A DNA stretch of 37,023 nucleotides from the NCBI GenBank assembly GCA_947450365.1, contig CANFVE010000027.1, forward strand, positions 1 to 37,023. The letters are read 5' to 3'. The position numbers and the translations under genes were made by a program. This DNA comes from Cytophagaceae bacterium (GTDB taxonomy: Bacteria > Bacteroidota > Bacteroidia > Cytophagales > Spirosomataceae). Below are positions 30,905 to 37,023 of this stretch, one piece after another. Every line of letters begins with the position of its first letter. Position 1 is the first letter of the stretch. The notes under the pieces were generated by a model. The model saw nothing but the letters and a program-made list of their open reading frames with translations. It was not told the DNA's origin and ran no database searches.

Positions 30905-32525
30905 CCACCTCCCGCCAAACGTTCAATTCCTCTTTAAATCGATCATTCAAAACCTCCAAGGTAGTATCTATGCGCATCGTTGGGCGCGCTTGAAGATTAT
31001 AGGCTTTCCATTCCGGGGCATCTTTGGCAAATGGCTTACCGGTCTTGGCAAAGTTGGTCCATAATTCAGCAAAATGATGGGACGCTACGGCTTTCTCAGG
31101 TCGCGCACCGCCGAAGAAACTCGGTTTATTCGCCGCCTCATTATTAAATTTAAAGGAGATATCCATCGCATGCGGCGTGCCCATGGGGAAATCCGTCCCT
31201 GGAATTTTCACCTCTGATTTATAGCCGAAATTGTACAGATATACGGGCGCTCCCCCTTGTTTTACTTTTTTCTCCGCGATATCGACAGAGCCTAAACCCA
31301 TCATGGTGATGGATGAAATCGCGATGTAAATCTGCGCGGGCGTTGCCGAGGGGCGCGCTTTTCGATAGGTATCAATGATTTTCTTTGTGTTTTCACCATA
31401 CGTCGGCTCAAACTTTTTATAAAGCGCCTCAAAATCATAGGTAGCGAATTCCGTTTCCTTTCGCTCCCAGGCGAAAAATGCCCATTCGTCTTCGTTCCAA
31501 CCCACAAGCAAGGGTTTATTTTTGGAAATATTCGGCGCACCTGGATCAAATGGATGATACAGAAGCGCTCCCCCGTCCACTACCGGACCAAAACCCCCAT
31601 AATTTCTTCGCATGAAACCTTGGTTTTTGTTTTTCTCGACAAAAGGCGGAACCATGGGAAGTTTCGCTTGCATCGCCAACAAATCCGCCGCGGGTACATC
31701 CAAAATCTTTTTCCAATCCTTCGGGTCGATGTTCAACTCTTTTAATAACATCAAGGTCGTTTCTGCCGCCACTTCTTTGGGCGTCATCCGAACACCGGGT
31801 CCACTTTCGATGGAGGCTTTGTTGAAATACGGCGCCGCGGCCGGCATGGCATATAAACAAGAGGTTTTGGCCCCGCCCCCAGATTCTCCCCAAATCATGA
31901 CGTTGTTTGGGTCCCCGCCAAAATTGGCTATGTTTTTATTCACCCATTTCAAGCCATCCACGATATCCAACATCCCATTATTCCCAGAGCCTGCATATTC
32001 CGCTCCGCCCAATTCCTCCAAATACAAGAAACCAAAAAGTCCCAAGCGGTGGTTAGTTTCTACCACGACCACATCGAAATTCCGCGCCAAATTGGCCCCA
32101 TCTTGTCCCTGGGACCCCCCGGAACCAATCACAAAACCGCCTCCATGGCTATAAAACATCACGGGGCGCTTTTTGCCATCATTGGCTGGCGTCCACACAT
32201 TTAAAAATAGGCAATCCTCGGAAGGCGCGGGTTCGTTTCTTCGTGGGTTTTGAATGGCGGGCGCCCCTAAGGTAAGCGTGTCCTTCACGCCATCCCAGGC
32301 CTCGAGTGGCGCGGGTCTGCGAAACCGTCTTTCGCCGGATATTTTCCCGGCATAGGGAATGCCTTTAAATATATTGACCCCATTTTCACGGTAACCTTTT
32401 ATTTTGCCCACATGGGTATCCGTTAACACAAATTCCTCATAGGGGGTGTTCGGGAAAGCAACATGCGCGAAGGATACGGCTCCGACTGAAAGGCCTGCAG
32501 TGTTTAAAAATTCTCTTCTTTTCAT
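30894..32525 (-). CDS. Type B carboxylesterase (para-nitrobenzyl esterase family)
   Basis: A 543-residue carboxylesterase/lipase of the cholinesterase-like fold. A Tat-type leader (MKRREFLNTAGLSVGA) indicates export. The oxyanion motif is SHGGGF (HGGG at 127-130), nucleophile Ser215 is in WGESGGG, the acid is probably Glu345 or Glu347 (VGWNEDEW), and His452 is in GTPHAMD. EDCLFLNVWTP is the other family signature. It hydrolyses carboxylic esters. The natural substrate is unknown, though the neighbourhood of other esterases suggests plant-derived esters. TATTTTTC upstream is one mismatch from the -7 box. Confidence 0.92.
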   Translation of the reverse strand: MKRREFLNTAGLSVGAVSFAHVAFPNTPYEEFVLTDTHVGKIKGYRENGVNIFKGIPYAGKISGERRFRRPAPLEAWDGVKDTLTLGAPAIQNPRRNEPAPSEDCLFLNVWTPANDGKKRPVMFYSHGGGFVIGSGGSQGQDGANLARNFDVVVVETNHRLGLFGFLYLEELGGAEYAGSGNNGMLDIVDGLKWVNKNIANFGGDPNNVMIWGESGGGAKTSCLYAMPAAAPYFNKASIESGPGVRMTPKEVAAETTLMLLKELNIDPKDWKKILDVPAADLLAMQAKLPMVPPFVEKNKNQGFMRRNYGGFGPVVDGGALLYHPFDPGAPNISKNKPLLVGWNEDEWAFFAWERKETEFATYDFEALYKKFEPTYGENTKKIIDTYRKARPSATPAQIYIAISSITMMGLGSVDIAEKKVKQGGAPVYLYNFGYKSEVKIPGTDFPMGTPHAMDISFKFNNEAANKPSFFGGARPEKAVASHHFAELWTNFAKTGKPFAKDAPEWKAYNLQARPTMRIDTTLEVLNDRFKEELNVWREVGRL

Positions 32526-32657
32526 AGCGAATCGGGAAAAATAAAGTTTTTGAAATGTAGGCAGATTCCCTAACAGTATCTCCTTGAATGGTATATTTTT
32601 TTAGGTAAATGTTTTGTAACACGAATTAGCCACCATAAGTCCGCATGGGCCTTTAAT

Positions 32658-33416
32658 CTATGCTCCCCCTTTAAACAAGCTAATTGTATAGTCCAATAAC
32701 TCCAGCCCGCCCGGTTTCCCATGGCCAGGAATAACCTGTTGAACCTTTGGAAATTGCCGCTTCACCTGCTCAACCGTCTTTGACCACTCCCGCAAATTTG
32801 CATCCCCTAAAAAGCCTTTGGTGGCTTGAAGTTCTTTGATTAAACAGCCCCCAAATAACACCCGTTCTCGGGGGAAATAAGCGACTACGTTATCTTTTGT
32901 ATGGCCTTCCCCTAGATACTTGATCGTCGCAAACGTATTTCCCACGTCTAGTCTTAGTGAATCGCGAAAGCCATATTGCGGTGAAATTAGGTTGTTTGCC
33001 TTGGTTAATTCAAGCGTTCGAACCTGTCCATAGGAAGGAATCGCATGGGCGTGAAATGCCGCTAAACCGCCGAGGCAATCCTCATGAAAATGGGTGGGTA
33101 CAATCGCCTTGATCTTGCCATGCAGTATTTCATTGATATACCTAATCAATTCTTCCGCGCTTTTATTTGAGGTAGGGGTATCAAAAACCAGGGCTTCGTT
33201 GCCTTGTCGAACAAGCATTCCATTGCACGCAACTTTCCCAAAATCCATTGTTTGTAAATAGGAAATATGCACAAAAACGTTTTTCGAAATTTGACGAATA
33301 ACTAGGTTTTCCGTCTGGTAAATGGTTTTGGGCTCCCTGGTTGGGGCCAGCCGTGGGGCTTGACCATGTACATATGAAACAAGGAAAAGACTCAAGCAAA
33401 AAAGGATTGATTTCAT
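32658..33416 (-). CDS. Subclass B1-type metallo-beta-lactamase
   Basis: A 252-residue periplasmic zinc hydrolase with a signal peptide (MKSILFCLSLFLVSYVHGQ). All subclass B1 ligands are present: His109, His111 and Asp113 in PTHFHEDCLGG, His172 in GEGHTKDN, Cys191 in LFGGC and His232 in IPGHGKPGG. Lys194, three residues after the cysteine, is the substrate-carboxylate lysine of B1 enzymes, and GDANLREWSKTVEQ is also a B1 feature. It is therefore expected to hydrolyse beta-lactams, possibly including carbapenems, although activity is not shown by sequence. The ATG at 33416 is used, as the longer frame to 33482 would bury the signal peptide. No mobile-element genes flank it, so it looks chromosomal and intrinsic. 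Confidence 0.9.
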   Translation of the reverse strand: MKSILFCLSLFLVSYVHGQAPRLAPTREPKTIYQTENLVIRQISKNVFVHISYLQTMDFGKVACNGMLVRQGNEALVFDTPTSNKSAEELIRYINEILHGKIKAIVPTHFHEDCLGGLAAFHAHAIPSYGQVRTLELTKANNLISPQYGFRDSLRLDVGNTFATIKYLGEGHTKDNVVAYFPRERVLFGGCLIKELQATKGFLGDANLREWSKTVEQVKRQFPKVQQVIPGHGKPGGLELLDYTISLFKGGA

Positions 33417-33538
33417 GTGTAGGTGAGCGGTCTTTGGGTACATGATCAAAAATAGACATACTTCACGAACAATAAAAATCAACCTCCTCTTAAGCCCAAA
33501 GGCTTGGACGATCTCGCATATTTAGCTATCATTGAGTC

Positions 33539-34174
33539 ATGATTCATCGTCTATTTTCCGAACCCTTACGCGCTAACACACAGGTTGCACTCGACCTAAG
33601 TGCCACAAATGAGGAATTAAATGCCGCCATTTATGGGAATTACGAAGCCTTCAACGCATACATCACGAAGAAAATTGGCCATAAAATCGGTTTTGGTGGC
33701 TATTTGGAACATCGGGTCATTTATGAAAGCTATGAGAATTTCGCCACGGAATCTGCGGATTTTCGGAATATTCATTTAGGCATCGATTTTTGGACAAAAG
33801 TCGGTACTCCTGTTTATGCGCCCATCGAAGGGGTGATCCATCGTTTTCAGGATAATCCGGGCCCGGGGAATTATGGCCCTACTTTGATTTTATATCACCC
33901 TGAGGAAAACATATACAGTTTGTATGGGCATGTATCGGGGGAAGATCTTGCTCATTTGGAAGTTGGGGCGCCGATTTCCGCTGGCCAAGTCCTTTGTCAC
34001 CTGGGAAAACCCACTGAAAACGGGGGCTGGCCTCCGCATCTGCATTTCCAATTAATCCGTGACATGCAGGGATTTCAGGGAGATTATCCGGGGGTTTGCT
34101 CCCAAAGAGATCTCGATTTTTATGCCCATAATTGTCCGGATCCACAATCATTTTTTAAAAATCGGCCGGCTTAA
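33539..34174 (+). CDS. M23-family (LytM-type) metallopeptidase without signal peptide
   Basis: A 211-residue protein with a LytM/M23 peptidoglycan-endopeptidase domain (about 75-185). The zinc ligands are His79 and Asp83 (IHLGIDFWTK) and His169 in HLHF (with His167 as the catalytic partner), plus His131 in LYGHVSGED. No signal peptide or membrane segment is seen, which is unusual for an enzyme that cuts cell-wall peptides. The N-terminal 70 residues contain a helical region (TNEELNAAIYGNYEAFNAYITKKIG). It may act on another substrate or be exported by an unusual route. A DUF3052-like gene follows after 3 nt, so they are probably co-expressed. Confidence 0.85.
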   Translation: MIHRLFSEPLRANTQVALDLSATNEELNAAIYGNYEAFNAYITKKIGHKIGFGGYLEHRVIYESYENFATESADFRNIHLGIDFWTKVGTPVYAPIEGVIHRFQDNPGPGNYGPTLILYHPEENIYSLYGHVSGEDLAHLEVGAPISAGQVLCHLGKPTENGGWPPHLHFQLIRDMQGFQGDYPGVCSQRDLDFYAHNCPDPQSFFKNRPA

Positions 34175-34177
34175 ACC

Positions 34178-34555
34178 ATGATAAACGATATAATCAAAAA
34201 ATGTAGGTTTAAGGACAGCGGCGTAGTGCTTCATGCCTCGGATGAATGGGAGGCTGCGTTCGTAACTATGGGGTTTAAAACTTTTTTGGATCAACCCAGC
34301 AAAAACACCCTCGTGTTTATCCGCGAAAAGCAAGATTTTCTCGACTTTCTAATGAATCAAATCGGGAATATCGTACCTGATGGCGTATTATGGTTTGCCT
34401 ATCCTAAAGGAACCTCAAAAATAAAAACGGATATAAACCGAGATATCCTTCGTGTCCTGGGCGAATCGGTTCGGTTCACAACTGTAAGTGCCATTTCCAT
34501 CGATGAAACGTGGAGCGCTTTACGCTTTCGGCCGATCGAACAGGTGGGGAAATAA
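34178..34555 (+). CDS. DUF3052-like protein
   Basis: A 125-residue soluble protein resembling DUF3052. The key pattern is VPDGVLWFAYPKGTSKIKTDINRDILRVLGESVRFTTVSAISIDETWSALRFRP, with the YPKG turn and the terminal TWSALR block. Family function is unknown. It follows the M23 peptidase by 3 nt, suggesting translational coupling. A weak hairpin with a GAGTTC/GACCTC core lies just after the stop. Confidence 0.75.
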   Translation: MINDIIKKCRFKDSGVVLHASDEWEAAFVTMGFKTFLDQPSKNTLVFIREKQDFLDFLMNQIGNIVPDGVLWFAYPKGTSKIKTDINRDILRVLGESVRFTTVSAISIDETWSALRFRPIEQVGK

Positions 34556-34557
34556 AA

Positions 34558-34580
34558 AAGAGTTCGAAATGACCTCTATT
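34558..34580 (+). terminator. Degenerate GAGGTC-type hairpin
   Basis: AGAGTTC and GACCTCT form a 7-position stem with one mismatch around GAAAT, preceded by A and followed by a short T run. The loop and half-stem match the strong terminators at 35926 and 7343, so this seems a decayed member of the same family. Confidence 0.45.
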
Positions 34581-34659
34581 TGATTTGTGTTCCCCTTTTC
34601 TTAGAAGGATGTAATTATATGGCGATGACTGAGTATATCCCAATCAGAAAATTAAAGGG

Positions 34660-35052
34660 TTAATCAACGGGTGTACAGATTTCAATTAAAAATCCGTCTA
34701 AATCCCGGATATAACTTACCATTTGACCCCAAGGTTTTTCTTTGGGTTCGGCATATAATTTGGCCCCTGCTTCAATTGCTTTATTGATGGTGCCATTAAC
34801 GTCGTCCGTTGTAAATCCAATTTCTATTCCAAATGGCTTTTCGTTTAAATTACTCTCGGTAAAACCATCTTTTAAATTAGAAAGTGCTAGGGTTTTAGAT
34901 GCAAAAGAAAGAGTTGTTTCCCCTGAAATAACCTCTCCATAGGAAAGATCGGGTGTTATAAATTTTTTAGTGAACCCAAAGGCTTGTTCATAAAAATGGA
35001 TTGTTTTGACTACATCTTCAACATAGAGGATGGTATAGGCAAATTTTATCAT
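34660..35052 (-). CDS. VOC family (glyoxalase-like) protein
   Basis: A 130-residue protein with the vicinal oxygen chelate fold: FAYTILYVEDVVKTIHFYEQAFGF at the start, GIEIGFTTDDVNGTINKAIEAGAKLYAEPKEKPWGQMVSYIRDLDGFLIEICTP at the end. The GQMVSYIRDLDGFLIEI block is the standard C-terminal half, with Glu as the final metal ligand. Subfamily and substrate are unknown. TTACTTTG, one mismatch from the -7 box, lies about 25 nt upstream. It is a single-gene unit. Confidence 0.88.
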   Translation of the reverse strand: MIKFAYTILYVEDVVKTIHFYEQAFGFTKKFITPDLSYGEVISGETTLSFASKTLALSNLKDGFTESNLNEKPFGIEIGFTTDDVNGTINKAIEAGAKLYAEPKEKPWGQMVSYIRDLDGFLIEICTPVD

Positions 35053-35116
35053 AGCTTGAATTTTGAATCAAAGTAAATAAAAAAGATGCTACACCCCAAA
35101 CTCATTTATGGACTAA

Positions 35117-35179
35117 GAAAAAGCCATCATTGCTGATCGCTTGTCCAGTTTCGCTCCCTTACTAGCTGGTCTATTGCAG
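35117..35179 (-). repeat. Diverged copy of the 3' element (copy A)
   Basis: On the minus strand, 24 nt after the DUF1835 stop, the sequence runs from TGCAATAGACCAGCTAG through AAGGGAGCGAAA to GATCAGCAATGATGGC and a T run. It aligns over its length with copy C at 36701-36760, with several substitutions and a broken hairpin stem. The remaining part of the gap (35053-35116) has nothing else. Confidence 0.55.
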
Positions 35180-35202
35180 CGAGAACTCCCAAATTTTAAG
35201 AT

Positions 35203-35832
35203 TTAGGAACGATTGTAAGCCAGTATCCTTTTGATTTGCCCCTCTGTAAAACCCCAGCTCGCTTCTATTTTTTTTGCTTGAGCTAACAATTGATAGTCCA
35301 CAAGATGTTTCTGAAGGAAAGGGATTAGTCGATGATATTTTATGATTGACCTTTCCCCCAACCTATTCCAAATGTGTACAAGTTCGTCTAAATCTCGCTT
35401 TTTGAGAAGCGTTTTTTGCGAGTAAGCAAGCATTAAATCAGATTTTGTGTGATTTCCAAATCCCTGCCAAATGTTAAATTGTCCTTTTCGTAAGGGACGA
35501 ATAAGAGATAATTTTAACGTTTTATTTTTATAAAGTAATTGGATCATAAAAAGAAGATTCACGAAACAAAATAAATCATAGTCAAACCATAAAAAAACTT
35601 CGGTGTGATTTGGGATACATCTAATCTTTTCAAATTCTGAAACAGATTTTCTTTGATATTCATCGAAAGGAATAGCATACGTTTTTTCTAAATACGTGGC
35701 CCTGGCTCGCAATAAGGCATCAAAAGAATCAGCCTTAATAGGCCCCTCAACAAACATTTCCCGTACAATAATGGCATTTTCTGCCTGTAAAATATCTTGC
35801 AGATAATCCCCATTTAAAATATGTATTTTCAT
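35203..35832 (-). CDS. DUF1835-domain protein
   Basis: A 209-residue soluble protein beginning IHILNGDYLQDILQAENAIIVREMFVEGP, the DUF1835 signature, followed by HTEVFLWFDYDLFCFVNLLFMIQLL, also typical. The C-terminal half contains WNRLGERSIIKYHRLIPFLQKHLVDY and an HTH-like ASWGFTEGQIKRIL. DUF1835 proteins have no proven role. Many are longer, so this is a short version. A perfect -7 box (TAGATTTG) lies 24 nt upstream. Downstream lies a diverged copy of a 3' element shared with the next two transcription units. Confidence 0.82.
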   Translation of the reverse strand: MKIHILNGDYLQDILQAENAIIVREMFVEGPIKADSFDALLRARATYLEKTYAIPFDEYQRKSVSEFEKIRCIPNHTEVFLWFDYDLFCFVNLLFMIQLLYKNKTLKLSLIRPLRKGQFNIWQGFGNHTKSDLMLAYSQKTLLKKRDLDELVHIWNRLGERSIIKYHRLIPFLQKHLVDYQLLAQAKKIEASWGFTEGQIKRILAYNRS

Positions 35833-35855
35833 TTAAATTTCTCCCATTTCAAAAA

Positions 35856-35863
35856 CAAATCTA
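35856..35863 (-). promoter_or_regulatory. -7 box TAGATTTG
   Basis: The minus strand reads TAGATTTG, a full match to TAnnTTTG, 24 nt before the DUF1835 ATG. The leader of about 20 nt contains GGGAGAAA, a possible weak ribosome-binding site. Confidence 0.5.
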
Positions 35864-35925
35864 CTGAAAAAGATACAAGCTGAAAGAAATGCTAGCTTAA
35901 GAAACTATATGAGGTTTTTAAACAA

Positions 35926-35952
35926 AAAAAGAGGTCGAAATGACCTCTTTTT
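35926..35952 (-). terminator. GAGGTC-type hairpin terminator, 11-bp perfect stem
   Basis: AAAAAGAGGTC (35926-35936) pairs with GACCTCTTTTT (35942-35952) around GAAAT. Coming from the minus strand it follows the nucleotidyltransferase gene and copy B of the 3' element, and ends in a T run. Confidence 0.85.
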
Positions 35953-35959
35953 GATTACC

Positions 35960-35985
35960 GCTCCCTCTCTTGTCGGAAGTTGCAA
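35960..35985 (-). repeat. 26-bp 3' element, copy B
   Basis: The sequence from GCTCCCTCTC to GTTGCAA (plus strand) matches copy C at 36735-36760 at 25 of 26 positions. On the minus strand it starts 8 nt after the nucleotidyltransferase stop and is followed by a terminator 7 nt later. Its minus-strand part CAAGAGAGGGAGC resembles the 3' half of a tRNA acceptor/T-stem. Confidence 0.8.
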
Positions 35986-35992
35986 ACAATTT

Positions 35993-36451
35993 TTACAATT
36001 TAGAAAGATTTTCCAAGTCATTTAAATCCTTGGCTCTACCACTTATTTCCTTATTTCTTTTAAGGTCATTGATATGAATTACTTTCATTGGGATTTCTTC
36101 AAAAACAATATCCAATGCATTATTATAAATTTCTTGAAAAGTAAATCCAGAAATTTCTTTCAAAATTTCAATACATACAGGAGGTCTTCCAAAGGTATAA
36201 ACATTTATATGAGCTTGGCGAAGAAAGGACTCTTCAGTCATATCAAACAGGGGCATTTGAAATTGCTCAAAGGCTTGAGTCAATTTATCATAATTGTTTT
36301 TTGAAACTTCCACAAATATATCAATGTCTCCTGTAGTTCTGGGGAATCCATGATAGATAACAGAATATCCTCCAACTAAGACATAATTGACTTCGTTTTT
36401 ATTTAAAGCCAATAAAAATTCTTGAAAATCTGAGTTAAAAATATCCCCCAT
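35993..36451 (-). CDS. Nucleotidyltransferase-fold protein (AbiEii/MNT-like)
   Basis: A 152-residue protein with the nucleotidyltransferase core: VNYVLVGGYSVIYHGFPRTTGDIDIFVEVS, where GGYS (27-30) and Asp42-x-Asp44 are the nucleotide- and metal-binding motifs. PPVCIEILKEI later supplies the likely third acidic residue, and the tail (LKRNKEISGRAKDLNDLENL) matches the conserved RxKDxxDLxxL end of the group. Relatives act in type IV or VII toxin-antitoxin systems or as phage-defence enzymes, but many are uncharacterised. The gene starts 2 nt after a 64-residue protein, forming a compact two-gene unit with its own promoter and 3' element. Confidence 0.85.
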   Translation of the reverse strand: MGDIFNSDFQEFLLALNKNEVNYVLVGGYSVIYHGFPRTTGDIDIFVEVSKNNYDKLTQAFEQFQMPLFDMTEESFLRQAHINVYTFGRPPVCIEILKEISGFTFQEIYNNALDIVFEEIPMKVIHINDLKRNKEISGRAKDLNDLENLSKL

Positions 36452-36453
36452 GA

Positions 36454-36648
36454 CTAATTCTTGCGCATTGAAAAAATTGATTTGTCCATTTTAGGAGGAT
36501 GCCCTAAAGTATAATTAAAAGAAACACTATTTAAATAGGCAAAAACCTTAGCAATTTCTTCCTTTCTCATTCCTAAATAAGGTATAACCTCTTCCTTCAT
36601 TTCAAAAAGGTTTCCAGAAGTGCTATATGTCCTATCTAATTTTAGCAT
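36454..36648 (-). CDS. 64-aa partner protein of the nucleotidyltransferase
   Basis: A 64-residue protein, MLKLDRTYSTSGNLFE, then EVIPYLGMRKEEIAKVFAYLNSVSFNYTLGHPPKMDKSIFSMRKN. No known domain is recognised. It is mostly helical, and its position directly before a nucleotidyltransferase (2-nt gap) is that of an antitoxin or partner protein. The ATG at 36648 is the start: the upstream TTG at 36654 forms part of the -7 box. That box ends 3 nt before the ATG, so the message should be leaderless. Confidence 0.7.
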   Translation of the reverse strand: MLKLDRTYSTSGNLFEMKEEVIPYLGMRKEEIAKVFAYLNSVSFNYTLGHPPKMDKSIFSMRKN

Positions 36649-36651
36649 AAT

Positions 36652-36681
36652 CAAATATACTATGAATTTTTAAACCTTCAA
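36652..36681 (-). promoter_or_regulatory. Promoter TTG-N19-TATATTTG, leaderless position
   Basis: On the minus strand, TTG (36681-36679), a 19-nt spacer and TATATTTG (36659-36652) form a full Bacteroidota promoter. Only 3 nt separate the box from the ATG, so transcription should start at the start codon. This is the best-supported leaderless promoter in the window. Confidence 0.7.
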
Positions 36682-36700
36682 TCAAATAGAAATACAACGA

Positions 36701-36728
36701 AAAAGCCGATCATTACTGATCGGCTTTT
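36701..36728 (-). terminator. Hairpin terminator, 12-bp perfect stem
   Basis: AAAAGCCGATCA (36701-36712) pairs with TGATCGGCTTTT (36717-36728) around a 4-nt loop. It follows copy C of the 3' element on the minus strand and ends in a T run. The stem sequence differs from the GAGGTC family but matches the broken hairpin of copy A. Confidence 0.85.
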
Positions 36729-36734
36729 CTTTTG

Positions 36735-36760
36735 GCTCCCTCTCTTGTCGGATGTTGCAA
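36735..36760 (-). repeat. 26-bp 3' element, copy C
   Basis: Matches copy B at 25 of 26 positions. On the minus strand it lies about 80 nt after the stop of the right-edge membrane-protein gene and just before the hairpin at 36701-36728. With the following CA it reads CAAGAGAGGGAGCCA, like the last 15 nt of a tRNA, but no 5' acceptor strand exists upstream. Confidence 0.8.
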
Positions 36761-36840
36761 CCATAAATCGATGATTGAGCTCGCCAGAATCAAAAGACTA
36801 AAGGGTTGTACATCTAAACAAATTACAAAACGAGAAATTT

Positions 36841-37023
36841 TTATTGAAAAAATACAGCATTCGCACTTCTCTTGCGGAAGATGAATGCAAAAACCAAAAT
36901 GAATAAAAATAAATGCAAGAATGTAATTAGAAAATAGATAAAATAAGAAACCTGAATTTGAGGAACTGGTAATTTTTGAACAAATAAACCGGAACCTATA
37001 TTCCCTGCAGAAAAAACAAATGA
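36841..37023 (-). CDS. C-terminal end of a membrane protein cut by the window edge
   Basis: The minus strand is open from the right edge to a TAA at 36841-36843, giving 60 C-terminal residues. They begin SFVFSAGNIGSGLFVQKLP and contain one long hydrophobic stretch, VSYFIYFLITFLHLFLFILVFAFIF, with a basic stop-transfer RKRSANAVFFQ. This is the last transmembrane helix of a protein that extends beyond the window. Its family cannot be named. Its 3' untranslated region holds copy C of the repeated element and a strong terminator. Confidence 0.7.
   Translation of the reverse strand, partial: SFVFSAGNIGSGLFVQKLPVPQIQVSYFIYFLITFLHLFLFILVFAFIFRKRSANAVFFQ

Noticed and set aside
35926-36760. Integron attC sites behind each small gene
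   Set aside because: The repeats lack the GTTRRRY/RYYYAAC core pair and the paired R and L boxes of attC, and no integrase is in view. The cassette idea is kept only as a general layout.
36733-36810. A tRNA gene on the minus strand ending in CAAGAGAGGGAGCCA
   Set aside because: Only the 3' end looks like a tRNA. No matching 5' acceptor strand, anticodon arm or T-loop consensus is present upstream.
36700-36850. Minus-strand frame reading through the 3' element to a stop in the hairpin
   Set aside because: It has no good start, overlaps the C-terminus of the membrane protein in another frame and contains the repeat and terminator. More likely a chance open frame.

Overview
The window comes from a Bacteroidota bacterium, most likely a Cytophagales-type environmental heterotroph (the lineage below phylum is inference). 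Four things in the sequence support this: a GH5 enzyme ends in a type IX secretion (Por) sorting domain; many genes are predicted lipoproteins or have Bacteroidota-type signal peptides; clear Shine-Dalgarno sequences are scarce; and at least ten genes carry the Bacteroidota -7 promoter box TAnnTTTG. There is no rRNA, tRNA, CRISPR array, transposase or phage gene in view. Several starts were moved from an upstream TTG or GTG to an internal ATG, because a signal peptide, promoter box or operon junction falls between the two.

Region 1 (1-11239) is a carbohydrate block. It has a LamG-like protein cut by the left edge, a GH43/GH130-type beta-propeller lipoprotein, a secreted GH5 glucanase, a TIM-barrel sugar isomerase, a PQQ-dependent alcohol dehydrogenase with its own haem c domain, and three tandem GH28 (polygalacturonase-like) genes. 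The third GH28 is short and has lost the catalytic residues. There is no SusC/SusD pair, so this is not a classical PUL. Together the genes suggest growth on plant or algal polysaccharide, including pectin-like uronans.

Region 2 (11240-16419) opens with a translationally coupled operon of three lipoproteins (YHYH protein, MORN/YwqK-repeat protein, SCO1 copper protein). It continues with small single-gene units: GNAT, DUF4287, a secreted unknown, an HxlR regulator divergent from a DUF2200 protein, a 46-residue membrane peptide and DUF3237.

Region 3 (16496-28562) holds a two-gene molybdenum hydroxylase (isoquinoline 1-oxidoreductase type), a PhyH dioxygenase, a membrane-anchored AraC regulator, two secreted alpha/beta hydrolases, a sialate O-acetylesterase-like SGNH enzyme, and a tandem duplication of a small secreted NTF2-like gene in which one copy has lost its 5' end. 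The esterases fit the deacetylation of acetylated pectin or xylan and complement region 1.

Region 4 (28601-37023) contains a membrane-protein pair, a methyltransferase, a type B carboxylesterase, a metallo-beta-lactamase with complete subclass B1 zinc ligands, an M23 peptidase/DUF3052 pair, and VOC and DUF1835 proteins. Near the right edge three successive minus-strand units (DUF1835; a 64-aa protein plus nucleotidyltransferase; a membrane protein cut by the edge) each end in a copy of the same 3' element. That cassette-like arrangement is the most unusual structure in the window. Two other genome-scale signals are a family of near-identical GAGGTC/GACCTC terminator hairpins, and -7 boxes placed so close to the start codon that the mRNAs should be leaderless.
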